From NCBI GenBank assembly GCA_013397115.1, contig VWZW01006278.1, positions 1,426,440 through 1,490,439 on the forward strand: a DNA stretch of 64,000 nucleotides, given 5' to 3'. Under the pieces are notes generated by a model. That model saw only the letters and a list, made by a program, of their open reading frames with translations. It searched no databases and was not told the DNA's origin. Source of the stretch: Edolisoma coerulescens (lineage: Eukaryota; Chordata; Aves; Passeriformes; Campephagidae). The number at the start of each line of letters is the position of its first letter. Position 1 is the first letter of the stretch. Of the stretch, positions 13,397 to 26,502 are shown piece after piece. Position numbers and translations under genes: made by a program.

Positions 13397-15437
13397 GCTT
13401 TGTGCGAGAGACTTAGTTCATTTAAGAAATTTGGGACACAACTTTGTTGATGCTGTGAGCTTCTGTATGGATCTACTCAGAGCGTATTGCAGCGGGATGA
13501 GGGGTGATGTATTTCTGTGATACCTTGTTTGCAGCTTCTGGGGACACTTGTGTGAAGTGAGCAGGTGAGTTGGAAATGCAGAAATAAAGCCTTCTATCTA
13601 TAAAAGCAGTACTGAATAGAATGACCTTAAATTTTACTTTGGTTCAGATGTCATCTTCCTTTTTGGCTGGGGAGTGTGGGAGATGCTTTTTTTCTTTCTC
13701 AGCTTTTTGACTGCATTTCTGTTTTATGGGGATGGTGAAAGCTGGGGCATAACGTTATTCAGTACAGCATGGGGTATGCTTTAAATGAGTGTGGATCTCT
13801 CCTTTCTGGGTTTTGCATTATTTATAGATCAGCCTCTGCATAATTGCATTTGAATACTAGCAACTAGTCATGTTTGCCATAAAAATAGAAAATGCATATT
13901 TTAGACAATTTCTTTAGAAGTGTTTTATCTTTTTTCTTTGGGTGTTCCTGTCATTCTGAACTTTGCTAGACCCCAACTCCTCCTCAGTCTGCATTGAAGT
14001 GATAGCTGCTTTCCAGAGTTCGGCTCCAGCACTGTCAGGATAGCCCTGAGCTGGCCCCAAAAGTGTTGTTTCTTGTCCCACATCCCAAAAACATTGTGAA
14101 ATACTGTGTCCTGTTGCCCTCTTGGGCATCCTTGTGTTTGGTGATCCTGTGTGTTCTCCTTGCTGCTGGTGCCAGGTTTTGTGGCAATACCCCAGGGCTG
14201 ACACTGCTTCCAGTGGTGGGGGAGTCATCTGGCTCCAGTATTTCTGCTCTCATTTGAGTCACCCTGAAATAGAGGTTTTCCTCTTTCATATTGAGCAGAG
14301 GGAGCTGAGATGATTCTCTCAGCACAGATGAATGTGTGTAAGAATTCCATCTTGAAGAATCTTGGAGCAAATTCGGGAAAAAAGTGATCTGATGTGATTA
14401 CCAAAAGGTCAAGTGAGAGCTGTAGGGAAGGTTGAGGTTACTGCAAAGTGTTTACTAATTAGGAAGGGAGGGCAGTGCTTTGCCACAGAGTCACTGAAAA
14501 AGCTTCAGACCTGCTTCTATATATCCATAATGCCTGTTGTTGTGACAGAACACTTCAGAGCGCTTGTGCTTCCGCGGCGCTGTGCCAAGTCGTTGTGCCA
14601 CTTGTGTCCTCCTGAGTGATCAGTTTTGTTTCTGTAATTGGCAGGCAGTGATGAATGCAGTCCTTGAGCAAGTTGCTCTTGGTTTTCCTGTGTTTAAAAA
14701 CGTCAAGTGGACATGTTAAATAATGCCCTCGCCTTCCCTTCTGCACTTGTGAAAGAAGCAGCCAGTGTATGGCAAGTGAATTGGGTGGCTTTTGGTCTTT
14801 CTTTTTCCTATAAGGAAAGCATAAGAGCTTCTCTGCTACTTCTCTGGTCTTATTTTTATTTATATAAAAATACAGTTTTCATTTTTATATCTCTCTCCCC
14901 ACCTCCAGCCCAAGTCCCTAGCCCTGCGTGTTTTCAACGCTGGGAAGGGGCTGGCTGCGGAGACTGTCACCATCAGCCTAAAGCTCAGGTGTCTGCAGTG
15001 ATGAGATGTGGGACTTGATTATCATTTCAGGGGCAGAAGACAATCAACATTACACCTAATTACAAATGTGCTTGTTTAATCTCTTAACGTTTCTTGTTTG
15101 ACCTGTGTCGTGCCTGATCCTTTGAACCCATGTAAATGGTGTTGAGGATTGCTGCCTCCTGCTCACTGTGCTTTGCTGCCCGGGTGTCTCGGCTGTGTGA
15201 ATCCAAGTCAGTTCTCTCTTTTTCAGATTGAGGTTAAATCCATTTAAGGTAAACAGATTAACACATTTTCCCATGTCTAACGTGAGAGCAGCGAGTCTGT
15301 CATTTCCCTAAAAGCATTACATGTGACAGGTCCCAGATGCTGAGCTTTTCTGGGCAGCTGTGTTATTTGCTTCACTGGATGGGTTTTACAGCTGGTGTCC
15401 GGCTGTTCTTTGTTATGTTTATCTGCAGTCTCTGGGG

Positions 15438-15450
15438 CTAATCAGATTAG
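15438..15450. promoter_or_regulatory. Palindromic homeodomain-type site CTAATCAGATTAG
   Basis: This is a perfect palindrome around a central A: two inverted TAATC/GATTA half sites, the core bound by bicoid-type homeodomains such as OTX and PITX. GATA-like motifs flank it (TTATCTG at 15418-15424 and AGATACC nearby). Function is inferred from motif content only. Confidence 0.35.
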
Positions 15451-17750
15451 CAGATACCATAATCTTGCTAAATATCTGATTCCCTTCTGAGCCCCTGGGT
15501 GTCAGCTTTGCTGGTCCTTGTGGTTTCTATGGGGGGTGGTGGAGGTCGCTTGGAGGCAGCAGCTGCGTCTCTCTGCTCCTGCACTTGAGTCCAGCGTGGG
15601 CTTGTTCTGGCAATTTCTGTTACGGCTTTGTGCAGTCAGTGTGTGTGTGAAGATAAAGTCAGCTAAAAGGAATTAGCTTGGATGATAGGCCCGAGGATCT
15701 GTCCTTGGTCCATATTTTTAAGTTTTTTACTGCAGCTTCTTTGACACAAGTTCCTGTTGCTCACTTGTGAGACAGAGGCTCTTGGTTTTCCAGGAACACT
15801 GCAGGTGGCTTAGGCTGTTTGGAAATGGCAGCTGGACCCGTCTCCCTGACTGCTCCAGCCTGGAGAGCCCTGCTGTGGGCTGCCAGCATTACTGGACATG
15901 GCTATAAAGATGTCTCAGAGAATGGGACTGGGACAGGTCTGCAGGTGGGTTGTGATGGAGCACAGTTCTAAAGTGTGTTTGATGGGAAGAAGGAAACCAG
16001 GGGAGATGAGAAATAAAAGAAATACAAAATCCACTCTACGATTGCAGAAATGGAGGTGTTGGCATGTTTGACTCGTCTGTAACACGCCATGTGCTGAAAC
16101 TGAGCACAGCACTTCTCAGCCTGGAAAAAATTGTTTTACTGGCTGTAAAAAGAATCAGTATGGCAGCACTATATATTTTTAAAGCACATCCAGCACATGC
16201 AGTGAGAGTATTTAGAATGTTATACTTTCTATATAAAATACCTTTGATTTTTTCATTTTTGGAGAAGGATGTCATGCTATATTAAAATAGCTTAGAGCTC
16301 TACACAGATTGAAACTCTCAGTATTTTTTAAAAAAAAAAGTATTTTTTTCGAAAAAAGTTTTGGCTACCAGAGTCCAAAGTTGCAAAAGCCCTGTTTGTA
16401 CTGGTAAATAGTTTTTAACTGGAAAGTTTTGCTGAATGTATCCTGTACTACCTACTTCTGCCCTCTGTGCAACCAGGACACAGAGCCACCACATTTGCTG
16501 CAGACTTGTCTGAAGTGGGAGAAAGCTCACCAGTGTTGATAATTCATGATAATGCTCAGGTAAAACCCGGTGTGGATCGCTGACTTTAGGAGCATTGCTA
16601 TTAAACAGACTTTACCTGCTGTCTTTTCCCCTTGAAATGATGCCAGCTTTGGTTTTGGTGGATGTAACTTAAATAGTGTGCAGTCTTTCCTGGGATCTTA
16701 GAGTCTGTTTGTTTTTTTTGATTGTGTAGAAGACCTGAGCTGACTCTCTAGCCCTTTCCTAAAGCCTTGGTACTTTCCAAAGAAGGAGGAGAATCCCTAT
16801 GCTGGTGTAAGGCTCTAGATCTGTGAGTCCTGAGTACAGACTGATCCTGGTTCTCTTGGAGCAGCAGCAACATCTTGCCTCTCTGCTGACTGCTGCCAGC
16901 ATAGAAGAAACTCCAATGTCTCCCACAGATGCAAGGATCCTTTTTTTCTTTTTCCCTTGTAGCCTTAGGAATGTCTTTATGGGGCTTAAACAGAGAAGTG
17001 AACACTTGGAGATAAAGCCTCAACAGAAAAAAGTACTGAAAGGCTCTGGGTAGGAAAAGTATGGGATTTATGGACTTCCTAATGCTGTTAGGGGTTTCCA
17101 GTCATGCTGCCTCCAGGACTGAAGCTTTTTTCCCCCATATTTATGAACACCTTCATTGTGTAACAGCACTAGGAGAAAGATCAGCGAGCTTAGCAAGATC
17201 TCCTGAAGGAGGACGCAAGTTTCATACTCAGGACCTCTCCACACAAGGCACAAGTGGCACTTCACGATGCACATACCCCATATATATTTATTTAAACACT
17301 TCAGTTAGTCCAGCCTGCAGTTTCTGTAGGACCCCCACTGTTACAGCTTGCTGGTGTTTGCTCTTTTATTCCTCCACAGTGCCAAGACTGATGTCCTCCA
17401 CACCACAGATGTCTGACCTAAGTGGTTGCCCTTTAAATTGAACTGCGTTTTTGAACATCTGTAATTTTGGAGACAGATGGTTGTTGTTGATTAAAAGGGT
17501 TTCCAGTACTGGTAATATGTTCCTCAACTGGCACTAAGTGCTGAGGCCCTTCCTTACAACAGTGTTTAATGAGCTGGAGAGAAAGTTCAGCATTTCAGAG
17601 GCAGCAGAGTGGAGAGGAGGGACTTGCCCTGCCCTGATCAGCAGGACTCAGTTCCTGCTTCGAAGATCAGACTTTATCTGTTCCAGGCTCCTCTGAACCA
17701 AGTTTTTTGCCTATGTTTGTTGAAACTTTGTTTTTCCATCAACAAGACTT

Positions 17751-17761
17751 GGGGGGGGGGG
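17751..17761 (+). repeat. G11 homopolymer
   Basis: Eleven consecutive guanines; a G10 run of the same kind is at 13085-13094, just before a CR1 fragment. Confidence 0.95.
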
Positions 17762-19093
17762 TACAAGTGGAGCAGTGCAATAAGTTGGTTGTACATTATA
17801 GTCACCAAGTGCTTTCACCGGACTTGTGTCCTGTCAGATTCCAGTGAGGTTTTCCATGTTTTGGCTCAGGGAATGGCAGGCAGACCTATGGATCAGGCAC
17901 CAGAGGGGAGCTAGCATTTTAAAGCAGTATACTTTTATTCTCTATTTGTCTGTCAGCTGTCATCAATATCTGAGGGTGCAGTTGCTGCTGCTGTGGCAGG
18001 AGCTTTGCTTTGACAAATGACAACGTGGCTGCTTTTGTTCTTGACCAAGAGGTGTAAAGGTGATGGATGTCCCCATGCGTGGTTTCCACCATGGCTGGAC
18101 ACAGGAGTAGAGGCAGTGGAGCAGGCACAGATTCTCTGCAGCTCTGGGGTTGTGATACAGGAATGAGTCTCCCTCTCTCTTTCCTCCCTCCCTGGATTTC
18201 ACTGTGGGGGCCTCAGTTACCGCTTGATTCTTAGGCAGGTAAGCAGACCTTTTTTAACAGTTTCTGTCACAGAGGTATCAGTCTGAAGGAAAGTGCGTCA
18301 GGGTAAGAATTACTGCTCTTCGTTTCCATAAAACCCATAGTGAGTTAGAAACTGTTGGAAACTATATAGATTAAAAAAAATAAAACACTAAGTTTTAGGT
18401 TCTTATTTTCTGAAAGGATCCCTTTTGGGTGGATCTTAATGCTTGTATTGAAACATATTTAAGCTACACAGTTCATAAGAATTAACCTTTTCCAAGAAGG
18501 GGTCACCCAAAAGCTGAACTCTTCTAAAATTAGGAATACAAATCCTCCTTTTTTTCTTTCAGTGTCACAGATGTGAGAATAATTTAAAATAAAATAAAAA
18601 AGAAGGAAAATGTTGTTTACTTCCTGGGTACTTTTGGTCCAGAATTGCTTAAGAACAAACCTATGGCCTGAACATACTGCCATTCCAAAAGTATTAGCTA
18701 ATGGGGAGTGGTGCGATTCCATCATCTGTAACATAAAAATATTGCTGACTTACATCATGGAAAGCCCCACACTGCGTTTGTGGGTGGCCTCATAAAGGTG
18801 CAGCCACACCCTGAAAAGGGTCTGGAGAGGGACTGGGAACGTGCTTTCCTGACCTACTGCACATGCTCAGGTAGCATTTCCCATTTCCTGCCTCTTGGAT
18901 TATTTGACACAACTGTGGGGTTTATTTAATTCCTGACTCTTGGATCTCAGCTCAGTACTTTATCACCAGATCTTGCTGTGCCAAAATTTGCATTACACCC
19001 TCCTTAGAGCCTCTGTATTACAAGCAGCCTCTTTTGACCTAGCAGAGAAAAGCCTAAAGGGAACCAGAGGCTGGAGGAGCTGGCTGAAGCACG

Positions 19094-19162
19094 TCCTGTG
19101 TCAGAATGGAGGTCAGGCTGGATGATAGAGTGAACCATTGAGTCCTAAAAATCTATGAATAT
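19094..19162 (+). mobile_element. Ancient CR1 LINE 3' tail
   Basis: The segment reads CCTGTGTCAGAATGGAGGTC, then AGGCTGGATGATAGAGTG, then CCTAAAAATCTATGAATAT. This follows the older, reptile-wide type of CR1 3' end (GGAGGTCAG.CT.GATGATCA...CTTAAAATCTATGAAT) rather than the CCTTCCAACC type seen in the other copies. Only the last roughly 70 bases can be recognised. Confidence 0.75.
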
Positions 19163-21876
19163 TAATATGCATCTATTATAGTATAGAGTACAGTGAGGTC
19201 ATTGATTAATGCCATTTCTGCCCTAAGCTGTTGTCCTGTAAGGGGATTCTCCAAGCCTCCTGCTTCTGCTGCTGCTCTGGGGCACCTCACTGACTACAGG
19301 TTAATTATCTGTTGTGTGGCTATTAAAACAAAAGACTTACTCTTTCGAATTTATCACTTTTACGTTCAGCTGAATACTGTTTCTCTTGCAAGTATGAAAT
19401 AGGATCACCCATCTCAGTCTTTTCTCACAGCCAGTTCTGTAGAATTTTGTCAACCCCGTTTTCCAAGGGCAAGTCACAGTTGATATAGGTATTAGATTAT
19501 TTTGCCTTAGAAATTCTCTTGCCTTTTTGCAATAGTATTTTTGTCTTCTTCCCAATCCATGTCTATGCTCTTTCTACTTTCATGACCACAACTGCACAGA
19601 GCACCTCACTGAAAGCATCTAGGTTAGGCACTTACGTCCAGTGCCTTTCTAGTGGTTACAGTTAATTTAGAATCCAGAAAAGCGTTCAGTTGGTTTAAAT
19701 TGTTCCCTACAAAACATGTTACCTTAAATTAGACAACGCTGACTTTCACCTGCCTTCGCTGACCGTTTTTGCGGGTTTGTTACATGGGTAAATAAAAGCC
19801 ACCCTACTTTGTTATGATTCTGATTTAGTTGCATCTTGGAGAGCTGGCTTGTGCTCATCTGCTTTTCCTAACTGAGTAATAAGCTCTGGTCTCAGGTCAG
19901 AACTTCGGGATTCTACAGTGCTGGTATTTTTGCTGTGCTAAAAATGAAATAGATCGAGTTGTACTGGGAATTTCACCAAGTAGCAAACAGGCCCTGAGTT
20001 AGCCTTATGGAAATACTGCTCAGAGAAAATGGCTACTCGTACATCATCACAAAAACCAGATGTTGCTGTGCCTTTTGCAGAGGACTCAGGACTGTCAGAG
20101 GGGAACCCTTAGGCATGGATGGGAGGGAGTTGTGTCCTGGCAGCTGCAGATGACAACAAGCCTTGGCTGCTCGATGCTGTGGGAAGCTGCTGGTGGGTTC
20201 ATCCAGGTCGAAGTGCCCAAGTTTGGGGACAAACCCAAATCGATCCAGAGACTGAGATTATGCTGTAGCAACCTTGAAAACAAGTGATAATGTGGGCACT
20301 GTTAGTTCCTATGGGTGGTGTTCATCATGTGTTGATGGCCAACCATTATGGTTAAGACTTCCTCAGATGGTTTTCCTGTTGTCTGCAGGAGTCTTCCAGG
20401 GCTTCCCAGGGGCCAGGCGGAGCAGCGATGTCAGAGCCCATGGCTACGCTGTGTAGCACACAACAGGAGCTAATGCTGCTGGGGTTCAAATGGGAGGAGG
20501 TGCTGGGAGAGTCAAGTCTTTTGTTGTGCTGTTTGGGGTTTTTTTGGGATTTTTGCTACTGTCTGGTTTAAAACAGATTAGTGAAGAAAACGGACATTCA
20601 GTTATTTATTTCTTTCAGGAAGATATCAGTGATTGCTTTGAAGAACAGCTATACCTCTTAACTAATAAATCAACCAAACAACAAAAACCCCAGAACTTTG
20701 AGGCCTGTTATGCTATGAATGTTCTTGAGACATGTATCATACACCTAAAGAAATTTTGTGCCAAGATTTGTTTCTAAATGTCTTGAAAGGAGAATCTTTT
20801 TCATTTTCAGTAGCCCCTGTGTTGATTACAAGAGTGTTAAGAAACAACAGTAGTGGTAGGCTTGTAGAAAGTCCAGTCACTGGATGTGAAAGGTTTAAGT
20901 TATTGCTGGTTTCAGGCTAAAATAATAAATAACTTTAGATTTAAGATAATTATTAAATGAATAGTCCAAAATATTACTCTTTAAATGTTTATTTTTTAAA
21001 AATACATGGAGGACCTAATGGGATTCCTCGCATTAGAAATTTTTACCCTCTAGCTCAATAATCTCTTATGCTGCTCAGGAGTTTTCCCTGCATAGTTTAT
21101 AGATTTAGTAGTCTGATGCAGTGCTGTGAATTCAGAAACCATTCCTGTAATCTGGTATAAATCTGAGGTTGTTTTGGCTGCAGTCTGGTTCAGTGAGGAG
21201 CAGGAGGTGGGCTGCCTGCAGACGTGCCCACGTGCTCAGTGTGGGACTGCCCTTTGCAAGGGGCACTGCTCAGGTGGCTCTGCAGGCTTGCCTGGTCTGG
21301 GCTGGGGCTCTCTTGTCTTCTGGAGCAGGTAAAATGTGTCTATAGTAAAGGAATACTTGATAATATGAGGTTACCATTTGTCAGTGTCAAATGTTTTCAT
21401 CCCTGTGGAGCAAAGGGACGTGGGAGTACCTGGCAGCCCTGTAGCTGCAGGAACCTGAATCTGCTCGTCTTTAGCTGTCCTCCTGCAGGTATATTGCAGC
21501 CCAGAGGTTACAGCTGTGGCCATGACTGAGCTTGTTTGCAAAATTTGAAATAAAACTATGGTTCTTGAACTTCAAAAAGGAATAGAAGATTTCTACTTCC
21601 AGCGAACAGTGGTGGAAGGGAATTTCGTCCCGCCTTTTTCTGCTCAGACAGGATTGCTCTAAGCTGTTCACAACAGATGTTTGTCTAGCATATCCTTAAA
21701 AACTTCTGTTGTGAGAGAAGAGCCCACAGTTTCTTCAGCAAGCTGTTCCAGTGTTTAATTGTCAGTATATTTATACCTTGGGAGTATGGTATAGAAGTTT
21801 ACCCCAAACATCCTAACCTTAAACTCCCTTTCAGCAGCTTTGCGACTATGAATTGTTGACCATTTGCGTGATATGC

Positions 21877-21890
21877 AAAAAAAAAAAAAA
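21877..21890 (+). repeat. A14 homopolymer
   Basis: Fourteen consecutive adenines without a recognisable retroposon upstream. Confidence 0.95.
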
Positions 21891-21986
21891 GAGTTCCTTT
21901 TCATCTTGCAGTTTCTTTCCAGATCCTTGAAGGCTGTTGTCACCCTCCCTGCTGCCACTACTCCTCCTTTAGTTCCTAAACAACAT

Positions 21987-22028
21987 AAACTTAATCACTG
22001 TTGTCACAAACTTCATCATTGTTGTCAC
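21987..22028. repeat. Two-copy 21-bp tandem repeat
   Basis: AAACTTAATCACTGTTGTCA(C) at 21987-22007 is followed directly by a copy at 22008-22028 that differs at two positions. A further GCTGTTGTCAC lies about 60 bases upstream. Confidence 0.85.
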
Positions 22029-24949
22029 CTTGTTTTCCTCCATTCTCATCCAGCCTTTCCTGGCTGCTGATACTCTCTGTGACAGTCTCCCCTCTGGTTG
22101 TTTCACCCACGGTTCACGTGAGCTGTCTCCCACTTAGCTGGAGTTGTTGGGTGTTTTTTGTTCTGCTCATTTGCTTTCTCAGAGTAGCCAAGGTTCCCAG
22201 CAATAAGCAGAGTTTGTGACAGCTCTTAGTAGTATTCCTGAAAACCGTGTGTGCTTGCAGTCAATATGATGCAATTTACTGTTGGGAGACACTGAATTCC
22301 ATTAGAAACAGGGAAAAAACAGGAAGGTAACAACTGACTTGATAGGAAATAATTCAGAGGATTATGCTGGTAATGCACCTTGAGCTGTTGTTCATTTCTG
22401 TGTGCATACAGGTGACAGCCCATGACTGTTACCTGTCTGGAGTTGTTACTGCACTCCTGCTCCCTCCTCCACAGAGCTGCAGGAGGGCCAGGGGGCCCAG
22501 CCTGGCTGCTCCTCATCGCTCCCCCCTGCAGAGCCTGCTGCCTTGCTGCTCTGTGCTCTTCAGCTAATGGATGTTAGTTGCTGTATTTAGCTGCATCCTG
22601 TGGGCAGCCTTTCTCTAGTGGCTGACCTTACAACTAGATGGAATCACTTGTCATGGTGGATGTTTCCTCAGTGCAGGGGTTGAATTGCTGTGGCTATTGG
22701 TAGGAGCAGGCTCCCTCATTTCCTAGACTTTCCAGTGAAGCTATTATGCTGCTTCTACAGTTAATATTTTTCTTTTGAGAGGGCATATTTCTTGACAGTT
22801 GCTCATTCCTTCTCCAGGAGGATGCAGCAGGTGAGAAAGGCCCTTTTTTATGCCATGTCCTGGGTGTTTAAGTACTAGAATAAAAGGATTTGCCCAGCCT
22901 GAACACATTCGTCAGCTCCCTCTCCAGCCAGCTGGTTCTCAGTCTGAGCTCCCAGACTGAGCTTCAAAGACGTTAAGCCTTAGCTGCTCTGCTAGTCTCA
23001 GTAACATTTCTCTCCACCCGAAAGATTTAATAACCTCTTCACTTGCACCACACAAAGCAGGTTGTCTTAAGGATCCAGACAAGCAAGGCACATACATCCT
23101 CCTCCAGCATGTGGGTTATTACCCGGGGATTGCAGATGGGCACTTCTGCTGTCTCTGCACCTCTTCCATGTTCCAAGGAGCAAGGAGCTAGCCATTACGA
23201 GAGGACGGCAGATGCCCTTGTCTGTACACCCTGATGGATGGCTAATCAAGGAGGACCCTTCCACAAATGATAGACTTGACTAATTCTGCCTCTTGTTACC
23301 ATTGGAGGATCCCAGAACTGCCAGGAAAAAATCAGAGTTGTGAGAACAGGTGGTGGTTACACATTGACAGTTTCTCTTGAAAGTGCTCAGACTTGAGTCC
23401 TTGTCAGTCTAATCATTGTCTGCTGACTTGTACACAAACTTCCATAAAGATCCCATTGCACTGCACTGTGTGTGACACAAAGTGCTAAACTTTCCCCTTC
23501 TGCCGTGCAAAACAAAGTGGCTTTATCGAGTTGAAAAGTAGAAATAGCTCAGCTTCTCCAGGGAAGAATTCAAAGCCCTGACCATTAAATGCAGTTTCTT
23601 CAAAGTCAGGGAGAAAAAAAGTCAGATGCTTTGGTTTTGTTGGTGCTGTTTGAATACCCACATCAGTGCCTCCTCCTCCAAATGTTTCTCTAGAATCTCC
23701 CCCATACTGGGGTTACCTGGCCAGCAACACCATTGTCAAACTGGCAAGAACGTCACATGCCTTGTGTATAAAGAGTGAGAAACCACTAACTGCTTGTCAT
23801 TGCTCACCTGCTTTGTTGAGTGATACTAACAGAGCTGATGGTAAAAAATGTGTTGAAAGTTCACTCCTTGGTGTCCATGAATTAGCTCTTGAACTTGCGT
23901 ACAAGTGGGAATTAGAAATGTCTGTAAGAGCTGGATACAATGGGAAATGAATGAGCACTTGAGAAATCGAGAAGAATGATCTGTTTATATGAAAAACATG
24001 TGCAATATATTTGCTTTTGCATTTAGTTCTTGTGACGGTGCCAGAGTCTAAGTAGTTTAGTTTCTCATGGGCAAATTAAAGTAATTCTCGTGTTAGAGGA
24101 AAAAGATTGTCTGCTGTGATTGCTGCTGGCAGCAGAACCTGGTCTTTCCCTACTTCCGTGGTCACATTCAGTGGGCTGGGGAGTTGCTAAGGGCATTTTC
24201 CTGAAAATGGAAGCTTGGCAACACTGGCCTCTGTGTGCTGCTGCTCTTACTCACCACATGGCTATTGATAGTCTATGAACAGTCAAAAATAAATAAAAAT
24301 ACACTGATGCAAAGAGTTAATGGAATCGCCAGTCTGGGATAGTGGTCTCCTGCTTTCATTTTTTCATGTCAGAACTGATCAAGTTTGTTGCAGTCATCAT
24401 TCACTTTTGATTAACTGATACAGCCTTCTTTTGAGCATTTTATATCTCAGATGTCAACCTCTCTTTTTGCAGTGACAAAGGGCTGGTTTAGTGTATCCAA
24501 AAAAGGCAAAACCTATTGTTTGTGGCTCTAAAATGCTCAGTTACTTGATTACTTAGTGGAAGTTGCAACTGGGATTCATTTGGTTCATAGACTTAACGTA
24601 ATAACTGAGTGTAAATGGAGGTGATGTGTTGAAACAGAAGCGGGAAGTGTCTTTCAAAGTGTTTTAATGTTAGTAGTGTGTGTAGCAGTCCTGTGTAGTG
24701 GGAGCCCCACTGAACCACTTTTCCTTTAGAGTGCCGGCATACAGGGATTCTGAAATGGTAACGACTGTAACAATTGTAACCCCCCCCACATTTTGTGATG
24801 CACTGCATGAGCGTCAGGAAGTACAGCAGAAGAATTGTTTGTCTCGCAACCAGTAGAGCGGGGAAAGTAAATAGTAGAAATCTGATTAAAAAATAAATAG
24901 GAGATGTGTTGTCTAGCCAAAGGTGTGAGGAATATGACAAGCACCAGAG

Positions 24950-24993
24950 AATAGCACTCTTCAGGGGTACCTGGGAATAACACTGTTCAGGGG
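24950..24993. repeat. Two-copy repeat with 26-bp period
   Basis: AATAGCACTCTTCAGGGG (24950-24967) and AATAACACTGTTCAGGGG (24976-24993) match at 16 of 18 bases. Confidence 0.75.
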
Positions 24994-25687
24994 CATGCCA
25001 TTTCCTGGGCTAGGGTTGCAAGACGTGAAAACATTGGAAATAATTGTAAGTGAAGTTTATTTGGAAGGGATGTGGCTGCTAGTCAAGTAATATTTCTGTG
25101 TAAGGGAGATAAATTTGCAGGTTGATGGCCTGCACAGTTCATATGGTCTTGGAGGTATCGTAAGAAGTCATCTTTCATTAGCAATGGTCATACTTCACGC
25201 TTACAGCAGAGAGCTTGTAGATGATTCTGAACACACTGAAACATAGGAGAGGTGAACTGACTCCTAAATGTAGCCCTTCCTGCTTAAGGCGGGCAGCAAA
25301 AATTCTATATTCTGGTGAGGCAAGGGGGGCATCATCATGAACTGGTGCCTGGGCACACAATACACTGGTAATGAGCTGGTGACTGGGCTCTGGAGCACCA
25401 GATGTGCCAGGAGAGGTGGGAGGAGATGGGTTTGTTTGGCTGTAGGATGAGATGGATGGAAGTGGGACCTCACTGCTCTCTTCAGCTGCCTGATGGGAGG
25501 GGGTAGAGCAGAGGGTGTTGAGCAGAGTAGTCAGGCTCTTCTGGCAGGTTTGTGGTGATACGGTGAGAGCCAACAGAGACATGAGCTCCAACATGGGAAA
25601 TAGTGATAAGCTATACTAATGATTTTTTTTTAAATTTCCCTGCCATGAAGATGGCCAGGCATCATACCAGAGCACCAGGGATGTTTT

Positions 25688-25855
25688 AGAATGTCCACCC
25701 TTGAGAATACTCCAAGCTTGACTGAATGGGGCCTCAGGAAACCTGATCCAGCTTCAGAGTTGAACCCAGCTTTGAAGCTGGCACTGCTCTAAGTGGGTGT
25801 CTGGAAAGGATGACCTCCAAAAGTCCCTTCCAACCTAAATTGTTGTATGAATCAT
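25688..25855 (+). mobile_element. CR1 LINE 3'-end fragment
   Basis: The segment contains CR1 3' signatures in order: TTGAGAATACTCCAAGCTTG, GGGGCCTCAGGAAACCTGAT, then near 25823 AGTCCCTTCCAACCTAAATT, followed by TGTATGAATC. It is 5'-truncated, about 170 bp long and in the same orientation as the host gene. A second CR1 tail follows about 510 bp downstream. Confidence 0.88.
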
Positions 25856-26364
25856 AAGCTCTTGACATGCTCAAAACTGTGGCAGGGTGTGTGTGTGTTC
25901 ACAGAATGTATACAATGAAACAAATTCAATGTCCATTTTGTTTAATTTCTTTTGTTATTTAATCCACTGCATTTGACTGTGCTCCAGTTTTTCTTTTATC
26001 TTTGAGACATATGGATGGAGTACAGCTCAGTGTTTGTTGAGGCCAGTCCCTGTTGCTGCAACATGCATCCAACCATGTCGAGGAATCCAATTAATAAGTC
26101 TATTGATGTGGTGATTAGCCATGTTTGAAAATAGTGGGTTTGTTTATTTAAACGTGGGCTCTGATAGATGCATGCAGTCAGAATGTCTGCCATCTTTAGT
26201 CATCCAGTTGCTCAATAGCTGTCATAATAGATAAGTTTAGCAGAGAGGAGGTGGAGAGACAGAGGAGATTGTATTGAAGTTCACTATTAATAATTGAAAT
26301 AAGCTTTTTCTCTTGGAGGGCAGAGCAGACTGGAGGAGGCTGCTCAACAAGGTGGTCTTTTCTC

Positions 26365-26502
26365 ATTCCTCAGAGCTTCCCAGGGTTCAGCTGGACATCA
26401 CCACTGCTCAAATGATCTGGTGTTGGTGAGGGTCCCACTGCAGGCAGGAGGTTATACTGGAGACCTCTTGAGGTCCCTTCCCAGCTATGGTTTTATGATT
26501 GA
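26365..26502 (+). mobile_element. CR1 LINE 3'-end fragment
   Basis: CAGAGCTTCCCAGGGTTCAG, ATCTGGTGTTGGTGAGGGTC, GCAGGAGGTTATACTGG and CCTCTTGAGGTCCCTTCCCA are followed by GCTATGGTTTTATGATTGAA. This is the order of a CR1 3' end of the GAGGGTCCCAC subtype, distinct from the copy at 25688. The start is uncertain by a few tens of bases. Confidence 0.82.

Noticed and set aside
25178..25594. 138-codon open frame on the minus strand, rich in Ser and Pro
   Set aside because: Low-complexity composition and no recognisable family. It lies next to a CR1 tail on the other strand but does not match a CR1 protein I know.
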